From Spirochaetota bacterium (GTDB taxonomy: Bacteria; Spirochaetota; UBA4802; JAFGDQ01), in contig JAFGDQ010000067.1 in NCBI GenBank assembly GCA_016932015.1, forward strand, positions 1-64,000: a DNA stretch of 64,000 nt, written 5' to 3'. Numbering within the stretch: position 1 is the stretch's first letter; each line of letters starts with the position of its first letter. The notes beneath the pieces are model-generated. The model was not told the origin of the DNA, searched no databases, and saw nothing but the letters and a program-made list of their open reading frames with translations. Shown in pieces: positions 1 through 9,050 of the stretch. The position numbers were made by a program, and so were the translations under genes.

Positions 1-253
1 AAGAGTTGCCAAATCAAAATTCAGTTTTCAAAGAACTATCTAAGCTGCTTATTGCAGCTTGAAAAGTCAGTCAAAATGAGTAATTTACTATCCTAAATTC
101 ATAAAATTGTCAAGCATGCAATATCGTTTGTCCCTGAGTCATAATGATAATCATATATAATAGGAGATTCAGCCTGTATTAAGAATAATATTTGCAATAA
201 ACCGCTGATTCATTTAATCATGTAAACATGAAAAAATATTTCAGGAGATAATT
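1..253. other. Left-edge region before the first gene
   Basis: Non-coding or the tail of an unseen gene. A short hairpin with 7-base arms (42-48 and 54-60, loop of five) lies near the edge but has no T-run after it. Two plus-strand frames are open from base 1 (to about 62 and about 96), so the end of an upstream gene is possible, but too little is visible to name it. A Fur-box-like element is listed separately. Confidence 0.4.
141..154 (+). promoter_or_regulatory. Fur-box-like sequence
   Basis: The 14 bases ATAATGATAATCAT match an uninterrupted core of the classical 19-base Fur consensus. A TATAAT hexamer follows at 156-161, and the downstream start codon lies about 100 bases further on. A chance match is quite possible in DNA this AT-rich, and no iron gene is adjacent. 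Confidence 0.3.
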
Positions 254-703
254 ATGGATAATCATGCAAATTCACCTTTTTCCAAACTCGTACATCTCGG
301 CCTTATAATAAAGGATCTGGATAAAACAATTGATAAACTTTCATCTTACGGATTAGGACCTTTTGAGTACAGGGAAATTCCTCCTGGAGCAGAAGAATGG
401 TATAAGGATAAACCTCTTAAAGCGTCCTTTAAAATAGCAGGAGTTAATCTTGGAGGCCTTGATCTGGAACTAATACAGCCAGTAGACGGTGATTCTCCTC
501 ATATGGAGTTTCTTAAAAATCACGGTGAAGGAATTCAGCATGTCGGCTTTCTTGTGGATGATGTTGACAAGGAAGTTGAAGCGATGAAAGAAAAAGGCGC
601 AAAGGTTCAGCTTAGAGCCGATCTTCCTCCGAAGATGAAGGTTGCGTATATGGATCTTGATACAAGCGGCCTTGTCTGTGAATTAATGCAGCTAAAGGAA
701 TAG
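254..703 (+). CDS. VOC-family (glyoxalase / methylmalonyl-CoA epimerase-like) metalloprotein
   Basis: A 149-residue protein built of two beta-alpha-beta-beta-beta units, the vicinal oxygen chelate fold. Candidate metal ligands are H14, E72, H96 and E143, the spacing seen in the glyoxalase I and methylmalonyl-CoA epimerase branch. That branch uses a divalent metal to isomerise or epimerise an acyl substrate; the actual substrate cannot be read from the sequence. The start is supported by an AGGAG ribosome site 7 bases upstream. It stands alone, convergent with the large activase gene, so context gives little help. An epimerase role would fit anaerobic acyl-CoA metabolism, but mutase and carboxylase partners are absent from the window. 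Confidence 0.75.
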   Translation: MDNHANSPFSKLVHLGLIIKDLDKTIDKLSSYGLGPFEYREIPPGAEEWYKDKPLKASFKIAGVNLGGLDLELIQPVDGDSPHMEFLKNHGEGIQHVGFLVDDVDKEVEAMKEKGAKVQLRADLPPKMKVAYMDLDTSGLVCELMQLKE

Positions 704-752
704 CTGCCTTTAATGGATAATCTGCGGATTAAATCAGACAGTTTTTATTTTA

Positions 753-3700
753 TTATATGTTTACAGGATAATCTGTCCGGGTTCCTGTCGGTTTTCCGCG
801 CTTTCTAGGATATTTCAGATAAGGTATAATTTTGTCGTTTTTTAATCCGCCGGTACCGTCATATTCAATAGTTACAACAGGTACGCCTGTAGCTTTTTCA
901 ATTTCTAAAGACATTGCCTCTGTAACAAGAGACGGGCAGCATAATGACGGACCTGTCTGTACGAAAAGTGCAATGTCTGGATACCTGTCAATAAATGAGA
1001 ATATTTTCAGAATTGTTTCCATTGATTCTCCGGTATGAAATGTTGTAACATTAAATCCGGACAATACTTCTTCAGCTGATCCGGAATATTCGTGAATGTC
1101 CTCTTTTAAAATGCGGTTAAAATAACTGTAGCATTTTTTTTCAAATAAAGGAATAAATGATTTTAATATTCTGGTTGTTGCAGCTTCAGCATAAAGGCCT
1201 TCCCGAAACCATTTCTGAATATATGGATCCGCAATTATTTTCAGGTATTCATTATATGGAGCTGATATGACTTCGCCGCCGTTATCTTCAATTGTTTTAA
1301 TAAGGTCCTGATTAAACACATGATTATCTCGGGCATAAATATCTCCAATGATGGCGATTTTGGGCCTGTTTCCCTGTTTTACTTCTATATTTTCAAGCAG
1401 TCCGATAATTTTTTCGAGAGCTTCGTCCTTTGAAGTGTCATTCAGAAAACAGTCATACAGTATATTCATAGCCTGTTCAACAGCAATGGTTGTTGACCCT
1501 TTAATTTTTTCATAAGGTCTGAGCCTGCACGCCGATTTGCGCAGAAGCCCACCGAACATATACGCAAAATAGGCGTTAACTGCAATTTTCAGAGAAAGAT
1601 CAAGATACGTGATGCTCCCTATAAAGACATCTGTCTTCTCTAACCCATGACCGAATGAGTGAAGTATTTTTTTGATCATGTTGGGAAACATGCCTATATT
1701 GCATGATATAGTGGAGTTAAGCATCCAGATAACTGTCTTTTCAGGATCTAGATTATATTTTCTAATGTATTCTATTGCCTCCATGGCAATTGCATTCACA
1801 GGCAGGCACTGGCCTGAATTGAAAAACATGCTTTTCCTGATCAGTTCATCATTCTCTTCAAGAAGCCTTGCATCAATACCCGCTTTCCGCAGGGAAGCTT
1901 CAACAAGCCTGCATGATATGCTGTCAAAGTTCGGGAGAAGAAGCGTTTTGCCTGTCAGTGACTGCAGGCCTGACGGAAATACAGGATTAACTGCGCTTAG
2001 ATCAGCAATTTGCTTCCGGTGTACTGAGAAAAAATGATTCCTGAACGCTCTTATTCCTGCTTCAATTCTTGTTTCGTATCCGACGTTTGATGCATGTTCA
2101 TCAAGCTGAAGTATAAGATAAGGTTTGTTGTGTGAATCCATAATGTCTCTGAAACAGTCAATTACAAATGAATCAGGAGCGCATTTAAAAGATGTTACCA
2201 GCACAGGATACAATGCATCTGTTTTTGCTATGTAAGCGGTTGTTTCAATTATTTCAGAAGCGAAATGCCAGTGAAGACGGTTCAATAAGGTGTTAAGCAT
2301 GCTTCCGTCTTTTTTGTCATATATCATATCCTGAAAAAATGTTCTTATTCCGAGTTTAGCGAAAATATACGGAATTCCGCTGTTCATTGAATCTGAAAGC
2401 ACCGTATACGGTCTTCCAAGTAATGCTATGTTTATATTATCATTATTAAATTCGCTGTCAAATTTTTTGATCAATTCCTCTTTGCATGACAAGAGGTATT
2501 CTACTGCATTGTCATAAGCAGATGATATTTTGAAAAAGCTTAACCGTTTGCCGGTTATGTATTTAATCATTTTATACAGCTCTACTTTTAAATGGAAATT
2601 ACCGTTTATGGATCTTATTACCGGATTTAGTATTTTACATTCATTGTTAAAAGAGATGGAAGATATCAGAGACGGTGCGTATTGCGTGTAATAGCAGTAC
2701 TGCCTGCGCACATCCGTCTGCTGTTTTTCCTCAAGATAAAACGGAAGGAAAATATAATCAGCTTTATCTGAAAGATACTGAACATGCCCGTACAGAGATG
2801 TGACAGGACTGCAGAATTCAGCTCCCCGTATTTTTTTCCCCGTGCTTACAGGGTCTTTGCATTTTTCACTGGTTATTGTTCTGATTGAAAGTATTTCAAA
2901 GAATTTCTTCCAGAGAGGAAGGTCTTCAACAATATGCAGAGCTGCTGGTATACCAACCGTGAAATCATAATTATATTCTTCAGCTGTTTTCTGTGCAAAC
3001 GGAGCTGAACCTCGTGAAACAAAGTCAAATTTGTGTGCTCCTGAATCGACGAATTTCTTTGTGTCATAATCTCTGCCGCAAAGAAATCCGAAAGCCACAG
3101 TTCTGCCGTTTATTTCAGCTAGTTTAATTTTACAGTGATTTGTGCAGAAATTACAGACTTCTGTTTTTACAGGGATGTGGTTCTTATATATCTCAATTCC
3201 TCTGAAGCTGCTTGCAGTAATTTTTTCATCATAAAGATTAAGTGCAATTCCAAGAGCGCCTGTTAGATGACAGTATTTTGATACCATTATCGGCTTATTG
3301 AGTTTCTGCTCAAAAGCAGCGACAAGTGCCCGGTTCTTTGCAGTTGCTCCCTGGAAAAAGATAGTATTTCCTATACTCGCTACCTTTGCAACTTTAGTCA
3401 GGTAATTTTCCCTGACAGAATGGAGAACGGACGCGAGCACCTCATTTACAGAGTATTCGTGATTAAGATAATAGTTAAGGTCACGCTCCATAAATACGGT
3501 GCATTTATCACTTGATAAGGGGGCTCGCGAGCCTTCAGCTTTTTTCGAGTATTCCGACAGAGGGCAATTGAGTTTTTTAGCCTGTTCCTCAATAAAACTT
3601 CCGGTTCCTGCAGCACAAACATTATTCATGACTGAGAATGTAACCATGCCGTTGCGCATTGTAGTGAACTTCGAATCCTGGCCGCCGATCTCAATTATCG

Positions 3701-5003
3701 TATCAGTATCTTTGTTCAGTTCATACGCAGCTCTTGCGTGTGCAGTAATTTCATCAAGAGCAATATCTGCATTTACGACCTCTTTTATAAATTTTCTGCC
3801 TGAACCAGTTGTTCCTGTGCCCATAAAATCAAAAGTAACATTCTTTGCCAGAATCAGATCATGAATTGATTCAAATACGGCCTGTACAGCCTCAACCGGC
3901 CTTCCGGAAGTCCTTGTATAAAACCCTGCAATTATTGATTTCTGATCATCCATAATAACAGCTTTGGTGCTTGTTGAACCTATGTCCATACCTAAATAAA
4001 CATTACAGGTTTCCTCTGCTGCTAATTCCATGTATATGTCAATTTCAACCGGAGGGATCAGAGGGTAGAGCTTGGATTTGAATTCATAGCTTTCAATTCC
4101 GGCGAAATCCGGATAATTAGATAGCTTTATATCAAGAGATTCGTAATAATATTTTTTTTCCTTATTTTCAGACAGGATTATGTCTGAAATATTTTTAAAA
4201 TTCTGAGGCTCCTGATTTACAGTTATATTTTCTATATCATGAATGAGGTTCAGGGCTGCACCGACAGCTCCGTAAATATGCGAATAATCATCGATTATCA
4301 GATCTGTTTCAAGCAGGCTTGCTATATGTCCGGCAACAGCTTTATTTTTTGAAACACCGCCGCAGAAAATAACAGGCTTTGCCGGTATATCCTTATTGAA
4401 AAGAACATCAGTAATATTTTTAGCGCAGCCGTAAGAAAGTCCGTCACATATTTCACTTAAGGAGTATCCTTCCTGCTGTGCATGAATCAGGTCGGTTTTT
4501 GCAAATACAGCGCAGCGTGATGCTATTTTAGGTATTGCTCCGGTATTGTTAAATGAAATTTCAGCGAATTCCTCAATGCCTGAAAGATTAAGTCTTTTTG
4601 ACTGCTGGTCAAGAAAACTGCCTGTACCCGCGGCACATGAACTGTTTGATCTGTAATTCAGATATTCTCCGTCCTCATCAAACAGAACCGCTCCGAAACG
4701 CTCTGCACCTACAATTAAAATTGTCCCCGGTTTATTATGAAAGTAGTTTGCACATGCGATGACTGATATGCGCGGGTCATATGAAACGGCATTTTTTATT
4801 ACATCAGGGCTTGAAGATGTAACCGCAATCATGCTTGCATTAATAAAATCAATATTTTCGAGCTGATTTATCAGGGAGTTTCTGATATCGCCGTTATGAA
4901 AGGAATAACATGTTTTTATAATTTCCTTTTGCGGAGTGATTAATGCGGCTGATAAAGAAATAGATCCTATATCTATTCCAAGAATGTTTTTGTGAGTATT
5001 CAT
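753..5003 (-). CDS. Giant acyl-CoA dehydratase activase-like ATPase (BadF/BadG/BcrA/BcrD plus DUF2229)
   Basis: A 1416-residue protein with two tandem ASKHA ATPase domains. The first starts at about residue 8 (GIDIGS) and the second near residue 335 (GMDIGSTSTKA). Each carries the CAAGTGSF cysteine motif and a second conserved Cys (SRCAVFAKTD; DKCTVFMERD), which in activators of 2-hydroxyacyl-CoA dehydratases hold a [4Fe-4S] cluster at the dimer interface. The C-terminal half is DUF2229-like (RPYTVLSDSMNSGIPYIF) with further cysteines, resembling dehydratase subunits. Such activators spend ATP to push one low-potential electron into a dehydratase or benzoyl-CoA-type reductase. Length is normal for the long fused subfamily, whose substrate is generally unknown. 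No dehydratase is encoded nearby and the gene appears monocistronic. Cytoplasmic; family call sure, role not. Confidence 0.85.
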   Translation of the reverse strand: MNTHKNILGIDIGSISLSAALITPQKEIIKTCYSFHNGDIRNSLINQLENIDFINASMIAVTSSSPDVIKNAVSYDPRISVIACANYFHNKPGTILIVGAERFGAVLFDEDGEYLNYRSNSSCAAGTGSFLDQQSKRLNLSGIEEFAEISFNNTGAIPKIASRCAVFAKTDLIHAQQEGYSLSEICDGLSYGCAKNITDVLFNKDIPAKPVIFCGGVSKNKAVAGHIASLLETDLIIDDYSHIYGAVGAALNLIHDIENITVNQEPQNFKNISDIILSENKEKKYYYESLDIKLSNYPDFAGIESYEFKSKLYPLIPPVEIDIYMELAAEETCNVYLGMDIGSTSTKAVIMDDQKSIIAGFYTRTSGRPVEAVQAVFESIHDLILAKNVTFDFMGTGTTGSGRKFIKEVVNADIALDEITAHARAAYELNKDTDTIIEIGGQDSKFTTMRNGMVTFSVMNNVCAAGTGSFIEEQAKKLNCPLSEYSKKAEGSRAPLSSDKCTVFMERDLNYYLNHEYSVNEVLASVLHSVRENYLTKVAKVASIGNTIFFQGATAKNRALVAAFEQKLNKPIMVSKYCHLTGALGIALNLYDEKITASSFRGIEIYKNHIPVKTEVCNFCTNHCKIKLAEINGRTVAFGFLCGRDYDTKKFVDSGAHKFDFVSRGSAPFAQKTAEEYNYDFTVGIPAALHIVEDLPLWKKFFEILSIRTITSEKCKDPVSTGKKIRGAEFCSPVTSLYGHVQYLSDKADYIFLPFYLEEKQQTDVRRQYCYYTQYAPSLISSISFNNECKILNPVIRSINGNFHLKVELYKMIKYITGKRLSFFKISSAYDNAVEYLLSCKEELIKKFDSEFNNDNINIALLGRPYTVLSDSMNSGIPYIFAKLGIRTFFQDMIYDKKDGSMLNTLLNRLHWHFASEIIETTAYIAKTDALYPVLVTSFKCAPDSFVIDCFRDIMDSHNKPYLILQLDEHASNVGYETRIEAGIRAFRNHFFSVHRKQIADLSAVNPVFPSGLQSLTGKTLLLPNFDSISCRLVEASLRKAGIDARLLEENDELIRKSMFFNSGQCLPVNAIAMEAIEYIRKYNLDPEKTVIWMLNSTISCNIGMFPNMIKKILHSFGHGLEKTDVFIGSITYLDLSLKIAVNAYFAYMFGGLLRKSACRLRPYEKIKGSTTIAVEQAMNILYDCFLNDTSKDEALEKIIGLLENIEVKQGNRPKIAIIGDIYARDNHVFNQDLIKTIEDNGGEVISAPYNEYLKIIADPYIQKWFREGLYAEAATTRILKSFIPLFEKKCYSYFNRILKEDIHEYSGSAEEVLSGFNVTTFHTGESMETILKIFSFIDRYPDIALFVQTGPSLCCPSLVTEAMSLEIEKATGVPVVTIEYDGTGGLKNDKIIPYLKYPRKRGKPTGTRTDYPVNI

Positions 5004-5129
5004 GAGCTTTTATCGTGTTATAAAAATAAATTTAATTTTTATTACTTCAAATCTCTGAATATACACTATATATAATTATTTATAAGTATTTATGCAATAT
5101 GTTTTTGTAATATTTTTACTGTAAAAAAT

Positions 5130-5157
5130 TTGACAAATACCGGATTTCGCATATGAA
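5130..5157 (+). promoter_or_regulatory. Candidate sigma-70 promoter for the RluA-family gene
   Basis: A perfect TTGACA at 5130-5135 is followed after 16 bases by TATGAA (4 of 6 against TATAAT). It lies in the gap between two divergent genes and points at the gene starting at 5240, giving a leader of roughly 75 bases. Prediction only. Confidence 0.35.
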
Positions 5158-5239
5158 ATTCAAATAGATATAATTATTATTTTTAACGTTTTGCAATTAT
5201 CTTCAATTAAAATAATATGGTATAACATGAAGGTCTGAT

Positions 5240-6130
5240 ATGAATATAATAAATACACATATAGTAGCTGATAATATAAAAGAGCAAAGACTGAGCGAGT
5301 ATGCCATAGGTTTATTTGTACAGCTTTCTTCAAGAAACAGCGTTAAAAAAGCGATAAGAAAGCAGGAACTCCTGCTTAACGGAAAACCTGCTGAGACAGG
5401 CAGGTGGATAAAAGAAGGAGACAGAATCGACCTTATTGAAAGCGGACTTAATCCTCCAAAAACCTATAATTTAATACTTGAAGTAATATATGAAGATAAC
5501 TGCCTTGCTGTAATTAATAAACCATCAGGCATTGTTGTAAGCGCCAATCAGTTTAAAACAATTGAAAATACTCTTTCCGGCAATTTGAAAAAGTCTGATG
5601 CTATTGACGTGTTAAAGTGGCCTAAACCTGTACACAGGCTTGATTCATTAACGTGCGGTCTGTTAATAGTATCAAAAACATCCGGTGCTCATAGAAATAT
5701 CAGCAGTCAGTTTGAGAACGGAACAGTAAAAAAGATTTATAAAGCTGTTGTACATTGTACGCCACCTGAAACCGGAATCATTGATAATGACATTGACGGA
5801 CGTTACGCTTATACTGAATATTATCTGCTAAAAACAGTTCCTTCTTTAAGAAACGGATCGCTTTCTCTTGTTAAGCTGTTTCCTCAGACGGGAAGGACAC
5901 ATCAGTTAAGAATCCATATGTCTGGAATCGGGCACCCGATTGTTGGAGATACTGTTTACGGAACAAAGGGAAATATGCTTCTTCATAAGGGGCTTTTTCT
6001 TGCATCTGTTGCAGTTTCTTTTAATCATCCTTTATCAGGAAAAAGATTAAATTTTGAGATTAATGATCCGGCTAAATTTCACAAATTGCTTGAAAGAGAA
6101 GAAAGAAGATGGTATAAATACAATATCTGA
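5240..6130 (+). CDS. RluA-family rRNA/tRNA pseudouridine synthase
   Basis: A 296-residue enzyme that isomerises uridine to pseudouridine in structured RNA. An S4 RNA-binding domain occupies about residues 16-65. The catalytic domain follows, with the family motif HRLDSLTCG at 132-140; D135 is the expected nucleophilic Asp. The later RTHQLRIHMSGIGHPIVGD block is also diagnostic. The S4-plus-catalytic layout is that of the RluC/RluD branch, but the target uridine cannot be assigned. The gene is transcribed alone, divergently from the activase gene, with a promoter candidate about 90 bases upstream. Confidence 0.88.
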   Translation: MNIINTHIVADNIKEQRLSEYAIGLFVQLSSRNSVKKAIRKQELLLNGKPAETGRWIKEGDRIDLIESGLNPPKTYNLILEVIYEDNCLAVINKPSGIVVSANQFKTIENTLSGNLKKSDAIDVLKWPKPVHRLDSLTCGLLIVSKTSGAHRNISSQFENGTVKKIYKAVVHCTPPETGIIDNDIDGRYAYTEYYLLKTVPSLRNGSLSLVKLFPQTGRTHQLRIHMSGIGHPIVGDTVYGTKGNMLLHKGLFLASVAVSFNHPLSGKRLNFEINDPAKFHKLLEREERRWYKYNI

Positions 6131-6202
6131 AACGGTATGTGAGATAGAATTGACTTGAATTTCAATGTTAATTGAGTATAATATTATTTTCAGGAGGATG
6201 AT

Positions 6203-6721
6203 ATGATTGATATTTTGCGGACAAGAAGAAGCATACGAAAATTTAAAGACAGGAAAATAGAAGAAGAAAAAATCGAAATAATCAGGGAAGCAATGCTTCG
6301 TTCTCCTTCAGGCAGGACCAGAAATCCGTGGAGATTTGTTTTTGTGGACAACAAGGATCTGATTGAAAAGCTGTCAAAAGCTAAAGAACACGGTTCTGCA
6401 TTCATGAAAAGCGCTGCGCTGGCAATTGCGGTATGCGGTGATGAAAAGGAATCTGATACATGGATTGAGGACTGCAGTATTGCTGCAGTATTTTCACAGC
6501 TGACAGCTCACAGCCTGGGGCTCGGTTCATGCTGGGTGCATATCAGAAACAGAAAACACTCGGATGAAATAACCTCTGAGGAGTACGTAAGAGGAGTACT
6601 TAGCATTCCGGAATCTTTAAGGGTTCATTCCGTAATAGCTGCCGGATATTCTGATGAAGAGAAAGACGGGATACCAAAAGATGAGCTGCAGTATGACAAG
6701 ATAAAATATAACGGCTTCTGA
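6203..6721 (+). CDS. Nitroreductase-family FMN-dependent oxidoreductase
   Basis: A 172-residue protein opening with the nitroreductase FMN-binding signature (RTRRSIRKF, residues 6-14), then the SPSGRTRNPWRFVFV segment that contacts flavin, and a C-terminal LRVHSVIAAGYSDEEK typical of the family. Members reduce nitroaromatics, quinones or flavins with NAD(P)H, often as homodimers; the physiological substrate is usually unknown. A GGAGG ribosome site sits just before the start. The protein is at the short end for the family, as in the minimal nitroreductases of anaerobes. Monocistronic, with a terminator-like hairpin downstream. Confidence 0.85.
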   Translation: MIDILRTRRSIRKFKDRKIEEEKIEIIREAMLRSPSGRTRNPWRFVFVDNKDLIEKLSKAKEHGSAFMKSAALAIAVCGDEKESDTWIEDCSIAAVFSQLTAHSLGLGSCWVHIRNRKHSDEITSEEYVRGVLSIPESLRVHSVIAAGYSDEEKDGIPKDELQYDKIKYNGF

Positions 6722-6820
6722 AAATTATTCTTTGAAGGTTCCTCTATAAATAATTGCCATTTGCACAAAATTCTTAACACTTTCAAAAAATCTAACACCT
6801 TCTTTTTTATTGGAATGCAT

Positions 6821-6850
6821 AAAAAAACCTGTATAATTTCAGGCTTTTTT
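6821..6850. terminator. Bidirectional terminator
   Basis: A run of seven A, the arm CCTG, a loop, the arm CAGG, one unpaired C, then six T. The A and T runs also pair. It lies between the convergent ends of the nitroreductase gene and the lipoprotein gene, and would serve both. Confidence 0.55.
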
Positions 6851-6870
6851 GTTTATATTTCAAAATAATA

Positions 6871-7725
6871 TTATTCATTCGGATTCCATTGACATTCGCC
6901 GTAAGTAACTTCATTATCAGTATTCTGTATAATACCGCCGGTCATATTGCTTTTATCGCAGTATACTTTTATGCTTAGTATGTCATTGCTGCCGTCGAAC
7001 GCATAATTTATATCATAGAAATTAACTTCAAATTCATTTCCTTCCCGGACATACAAAATATAATCGCCTTTCATTTCTGCAAATACCGGATTATCTGAAT
7101 TATTAGTAAATTTTGCTGTTCCGTCAAAGTCTTCTCCTCTGGTCCATTCAAGAAGAATGCTGTTGTTCGCGTCAGCCGGAAGTGTAGGATCGTGATACTG
7201 CCATTCTCCGGCTGTCTTGTCTTCCATGCTACTGCCTGTGATCCATTCAAAATCATTAATAATTACAGACCAGTCCCAGTCATATTCCGTACGGATTTTG
7301 TCTGCAGAAACTGATACATGGTATTCCTTTCCTGAAAATGTAAAGCTATATTCCCATTCCACATGCGTGGTTGTCGCGGTTGCGGGAGTCTGATCTTTAA
7401 GCGCATTATAAACTGCAACAGGAATTGTAAGGGGTGTAACACAGATAGCGTAACTCCATGATACTAAAGTAAGAGCGTCCCATATGCATTCAATTTCACC
7501 GTCCGATAAATTGCTTTCCGGCTGTTCACATTTTGAACCTGCTTTATTCATGTTCAGAATCGGTGAGAAGTCTATCTGCATTGTATCCGTATCCGGAATA
7601 ATCCGGTTCATTGTTACCGGATCATTAATTTGTTCGTTTGTATTTTCAGAATTTTCGTTATCGTTAAAACAGCTTAAGAATAAAGTAAGAAAAGTAATGA
7701 TAAACACTCCTGTTTTTCTTTTCAT
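6871..7725 (-). CDS. Predicted lipoprotein of unknown function
   Basis: A 284-residue protein. The N-terminus is a lipoprotein signal: two basic residues, a hydrophobic core, and the lipobox FLSC with Cys at about residue 19, followed by an Asn/Glu/Asp-rich linker. It should therefore be anchored to the outer or inner membrane by lipid. The rest is rich in Trp, Tyr, Asp and Asn with alternating short strands (for example WEYSFTFSGKEYHVSVSAD), suggesting a beta-sandwich, but no family is recognised. There is a spaced Cys pair near residues 69 and 81. Monocistronic; function unknown. Confidence 0.65.
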   Translation of the reverse strand: MKRKTGVFIITFLTLFLSCFNDNENSENTNEQINDPVTMNRIIPDTDTMQIDFSPILNMNKAGSKCEQPESNLSDGEIECIWDALTLVSWSYAICVTPLTIPVAVYNALKDQTPATATTTHVEWEYSFTFSGKEYHVSVSADKIRTEYDWDWSVIINDFEWITGSSMEDKTAGEWQYHDPTLPADANNSILLEWTRGEDFDGTAKFTNNSDNPVFAEMKGDYILYVREGNEFEVNFYDINYAFDGSNDILSIKVYCDKSNMTGGIIQNTDNEVTYGECQWNPNE

Positions 7726-7741
7726 TATTTATCTCCTGTAA

Positions 7742-8154
7742 TATAATAAAAAATGCCAGTAATATGAGGGGCTTTTAATATCAACGTAATATATAAAAAA
7801 CTAATTAATGTGTCAAATTTACCTGTAATTAATTGTAAGGCTTAATGTTGTTTTATAAGATTTTTTTGATTTATTGTAACTATTCAGCTTGATAATTATT
7901 TCTTATGGCAGAGCGATTTTTACATACAAATTCCAAATAGATGAGCAGTTACGTTTTATTTATTATTTATTTATACTAAAATTATTTATCCTTTTATTTA
8001 GCGGGATGATTATTAATTTCAGGTAAAATTATTATTCTTCCCTTGACAAAGGAGTATTAATGTGAGATCATACTCAAATAAATTAAGTTGTATAATTAAT
8101 TTTAACAATACAATAAAATCTTTTTAATCATTTTCGGATTATATTATTTTTTTT
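7742..8154. other. 413-base intergenic region with a degenerate repeat copy
   Basis: Very AT-rich spacer between the divergent lipoprotein and kinase genes. It holds a 29-base block (7876-7904) made of two segments found exactly, in another arrangement, inside the palindromic element near 29.8 kb. A TTGACA hexamer at 8043-8048 and a TATAAT at 8091-8096 are present but not correctly spaced with each other. No convincing small ORF was seen. Confidence 0.5.
7876..7904. repeat. Degenerate copy of the palindromic repeat at 29.7-29.9 kb
   Basis: Bases 7876-7889 are the exact complement of 29889-29902 (14 bases, GTAACTATTCAGCT). Bases 7890-7904 equal 29839-29853 exactly (15 bases, TGATAATTATTTCTT). 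Two adjacent exact matches are unlikely by chance even in AT-rich DNA, so this looks like a truncated or rearranged member of the same family. Confidence 0.55.
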
Positions 8155-9036
8155 ATGATAATTGCTGTTGGAGAAATACTGTTTGATATATTCCCCGGTT
8201 ATAAACGCCTTGGGGGAGCTCCGTTTAATTTTGCCGTTCATCTTAAAAAATTCGGGTATTCTGTTCAGTTTATATCATGTGTAGGGGCTGATGAAGACGG
8301 AAATGAGATTGTCGAATATTTAAAAAAGACAGGTTTTAATACAGATTATATTCAGATAAATCAGCATAAGACAGGCAGGGTAATTGTAACTCTTGATAAC
8401 AGCGGAGTTCCTGAATATGATATTATAAAGAATGCTGCTTATGATTTTATCTCCTATGATAAGGCAATTAAACATATCGAGCAAAGTTTTCCGGAAATGA
8501 TTTATGTGGGAAGTCTGATTCAGCGTACTGAAAACGGTTATAAGACAATACAGAAAATACTTGAAAACAAAAAAAATGCTGTATGTTTTTATGATGTTAA
8601 TTTGAGGCCTTATTGCTATAATTCAGAAATAATCGAATCAACATTAAAATATACTGATATTCTTAAAGTAAATCATGAGGAATCAGTTGAAATAAAAAAA
8701 GTTCTGAATATTCAGGGAGATGAAGTTAATTTTGTTTATTATATTTTTCAAAAATATCCCGTTAAACTTATAATTATTACCAGAGGCGAAAACGGAAGCA
8801 CTGTTTATAATAGAAGTAAAAGTCATTCAATTTCAGGAAGCAACATAAGCAATCTTATTGATACTGTAGGAGCCGGTGATGCTTTTTCATCTATTGTTGC
8901 AGTCGGATATCTTCATTCATGGGAAATAGATAAAATAAATCATACTGCTTCCGAATTCGCATCGCTTATTTGCGGAATAAAAGGCGCCATACCCGGGGAT
9001 AAAAAAAATTATGAGGAGTTTAAGGAAAAGTTTTAA
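8155..9036 (+). CDS. PfkB-family sugar kinase, probable fructokinase
   Basis: A 293-residue ribokinase-like (PfkB) kinase. It opens with GEILFDIFPGYKRLGGAPFN, the fructokinase-type N-terminus with the GGAPFN substrate loop. The C-terminal signature DTVGAGDAF has the catalytic base D242 and the GAGD anion hole at 239-242. DVNLRP at 147-152 is the other family hallmark. Expected reaction: ATP-dependent phosphorylation of fructose. The gene sits 14 bases before sucrose-phosphate synthase and one gene before sucrose synthase, so it most likely traps the fructose released by sucrose cleavage. No ribosome site is visible before the ATG, which follows a run of T. Confidence 0.85.
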   Translation: MIIAVGEILFDIFPGYKRLGGAPFNFAVHLKKFGYSVQFISCVGADEDGNEIVEYLKKTGFNTDYIQINQHKTGRVIVTLDNSGVPEYDIIKNAAYDFISYDKAIKHIEQSFPEMIYVGSLIQRTENGYKTIQKILENKKNAVCFYDVNLRPYCYNSEIIESTLKYTDILKVNHEESVEIKKVLNIQGDEVNFVYYIFQKYPVKLIIITRGENGSTVYNRSKSHSISGSNISNLIDTVGAGDAFSSIVAVGYLHSWEIDKINHTASEFASLICGIKGAIPGDKKNYEEFKEKF

Positions 9037-9050
9037 ACCAGAATTTTAAA

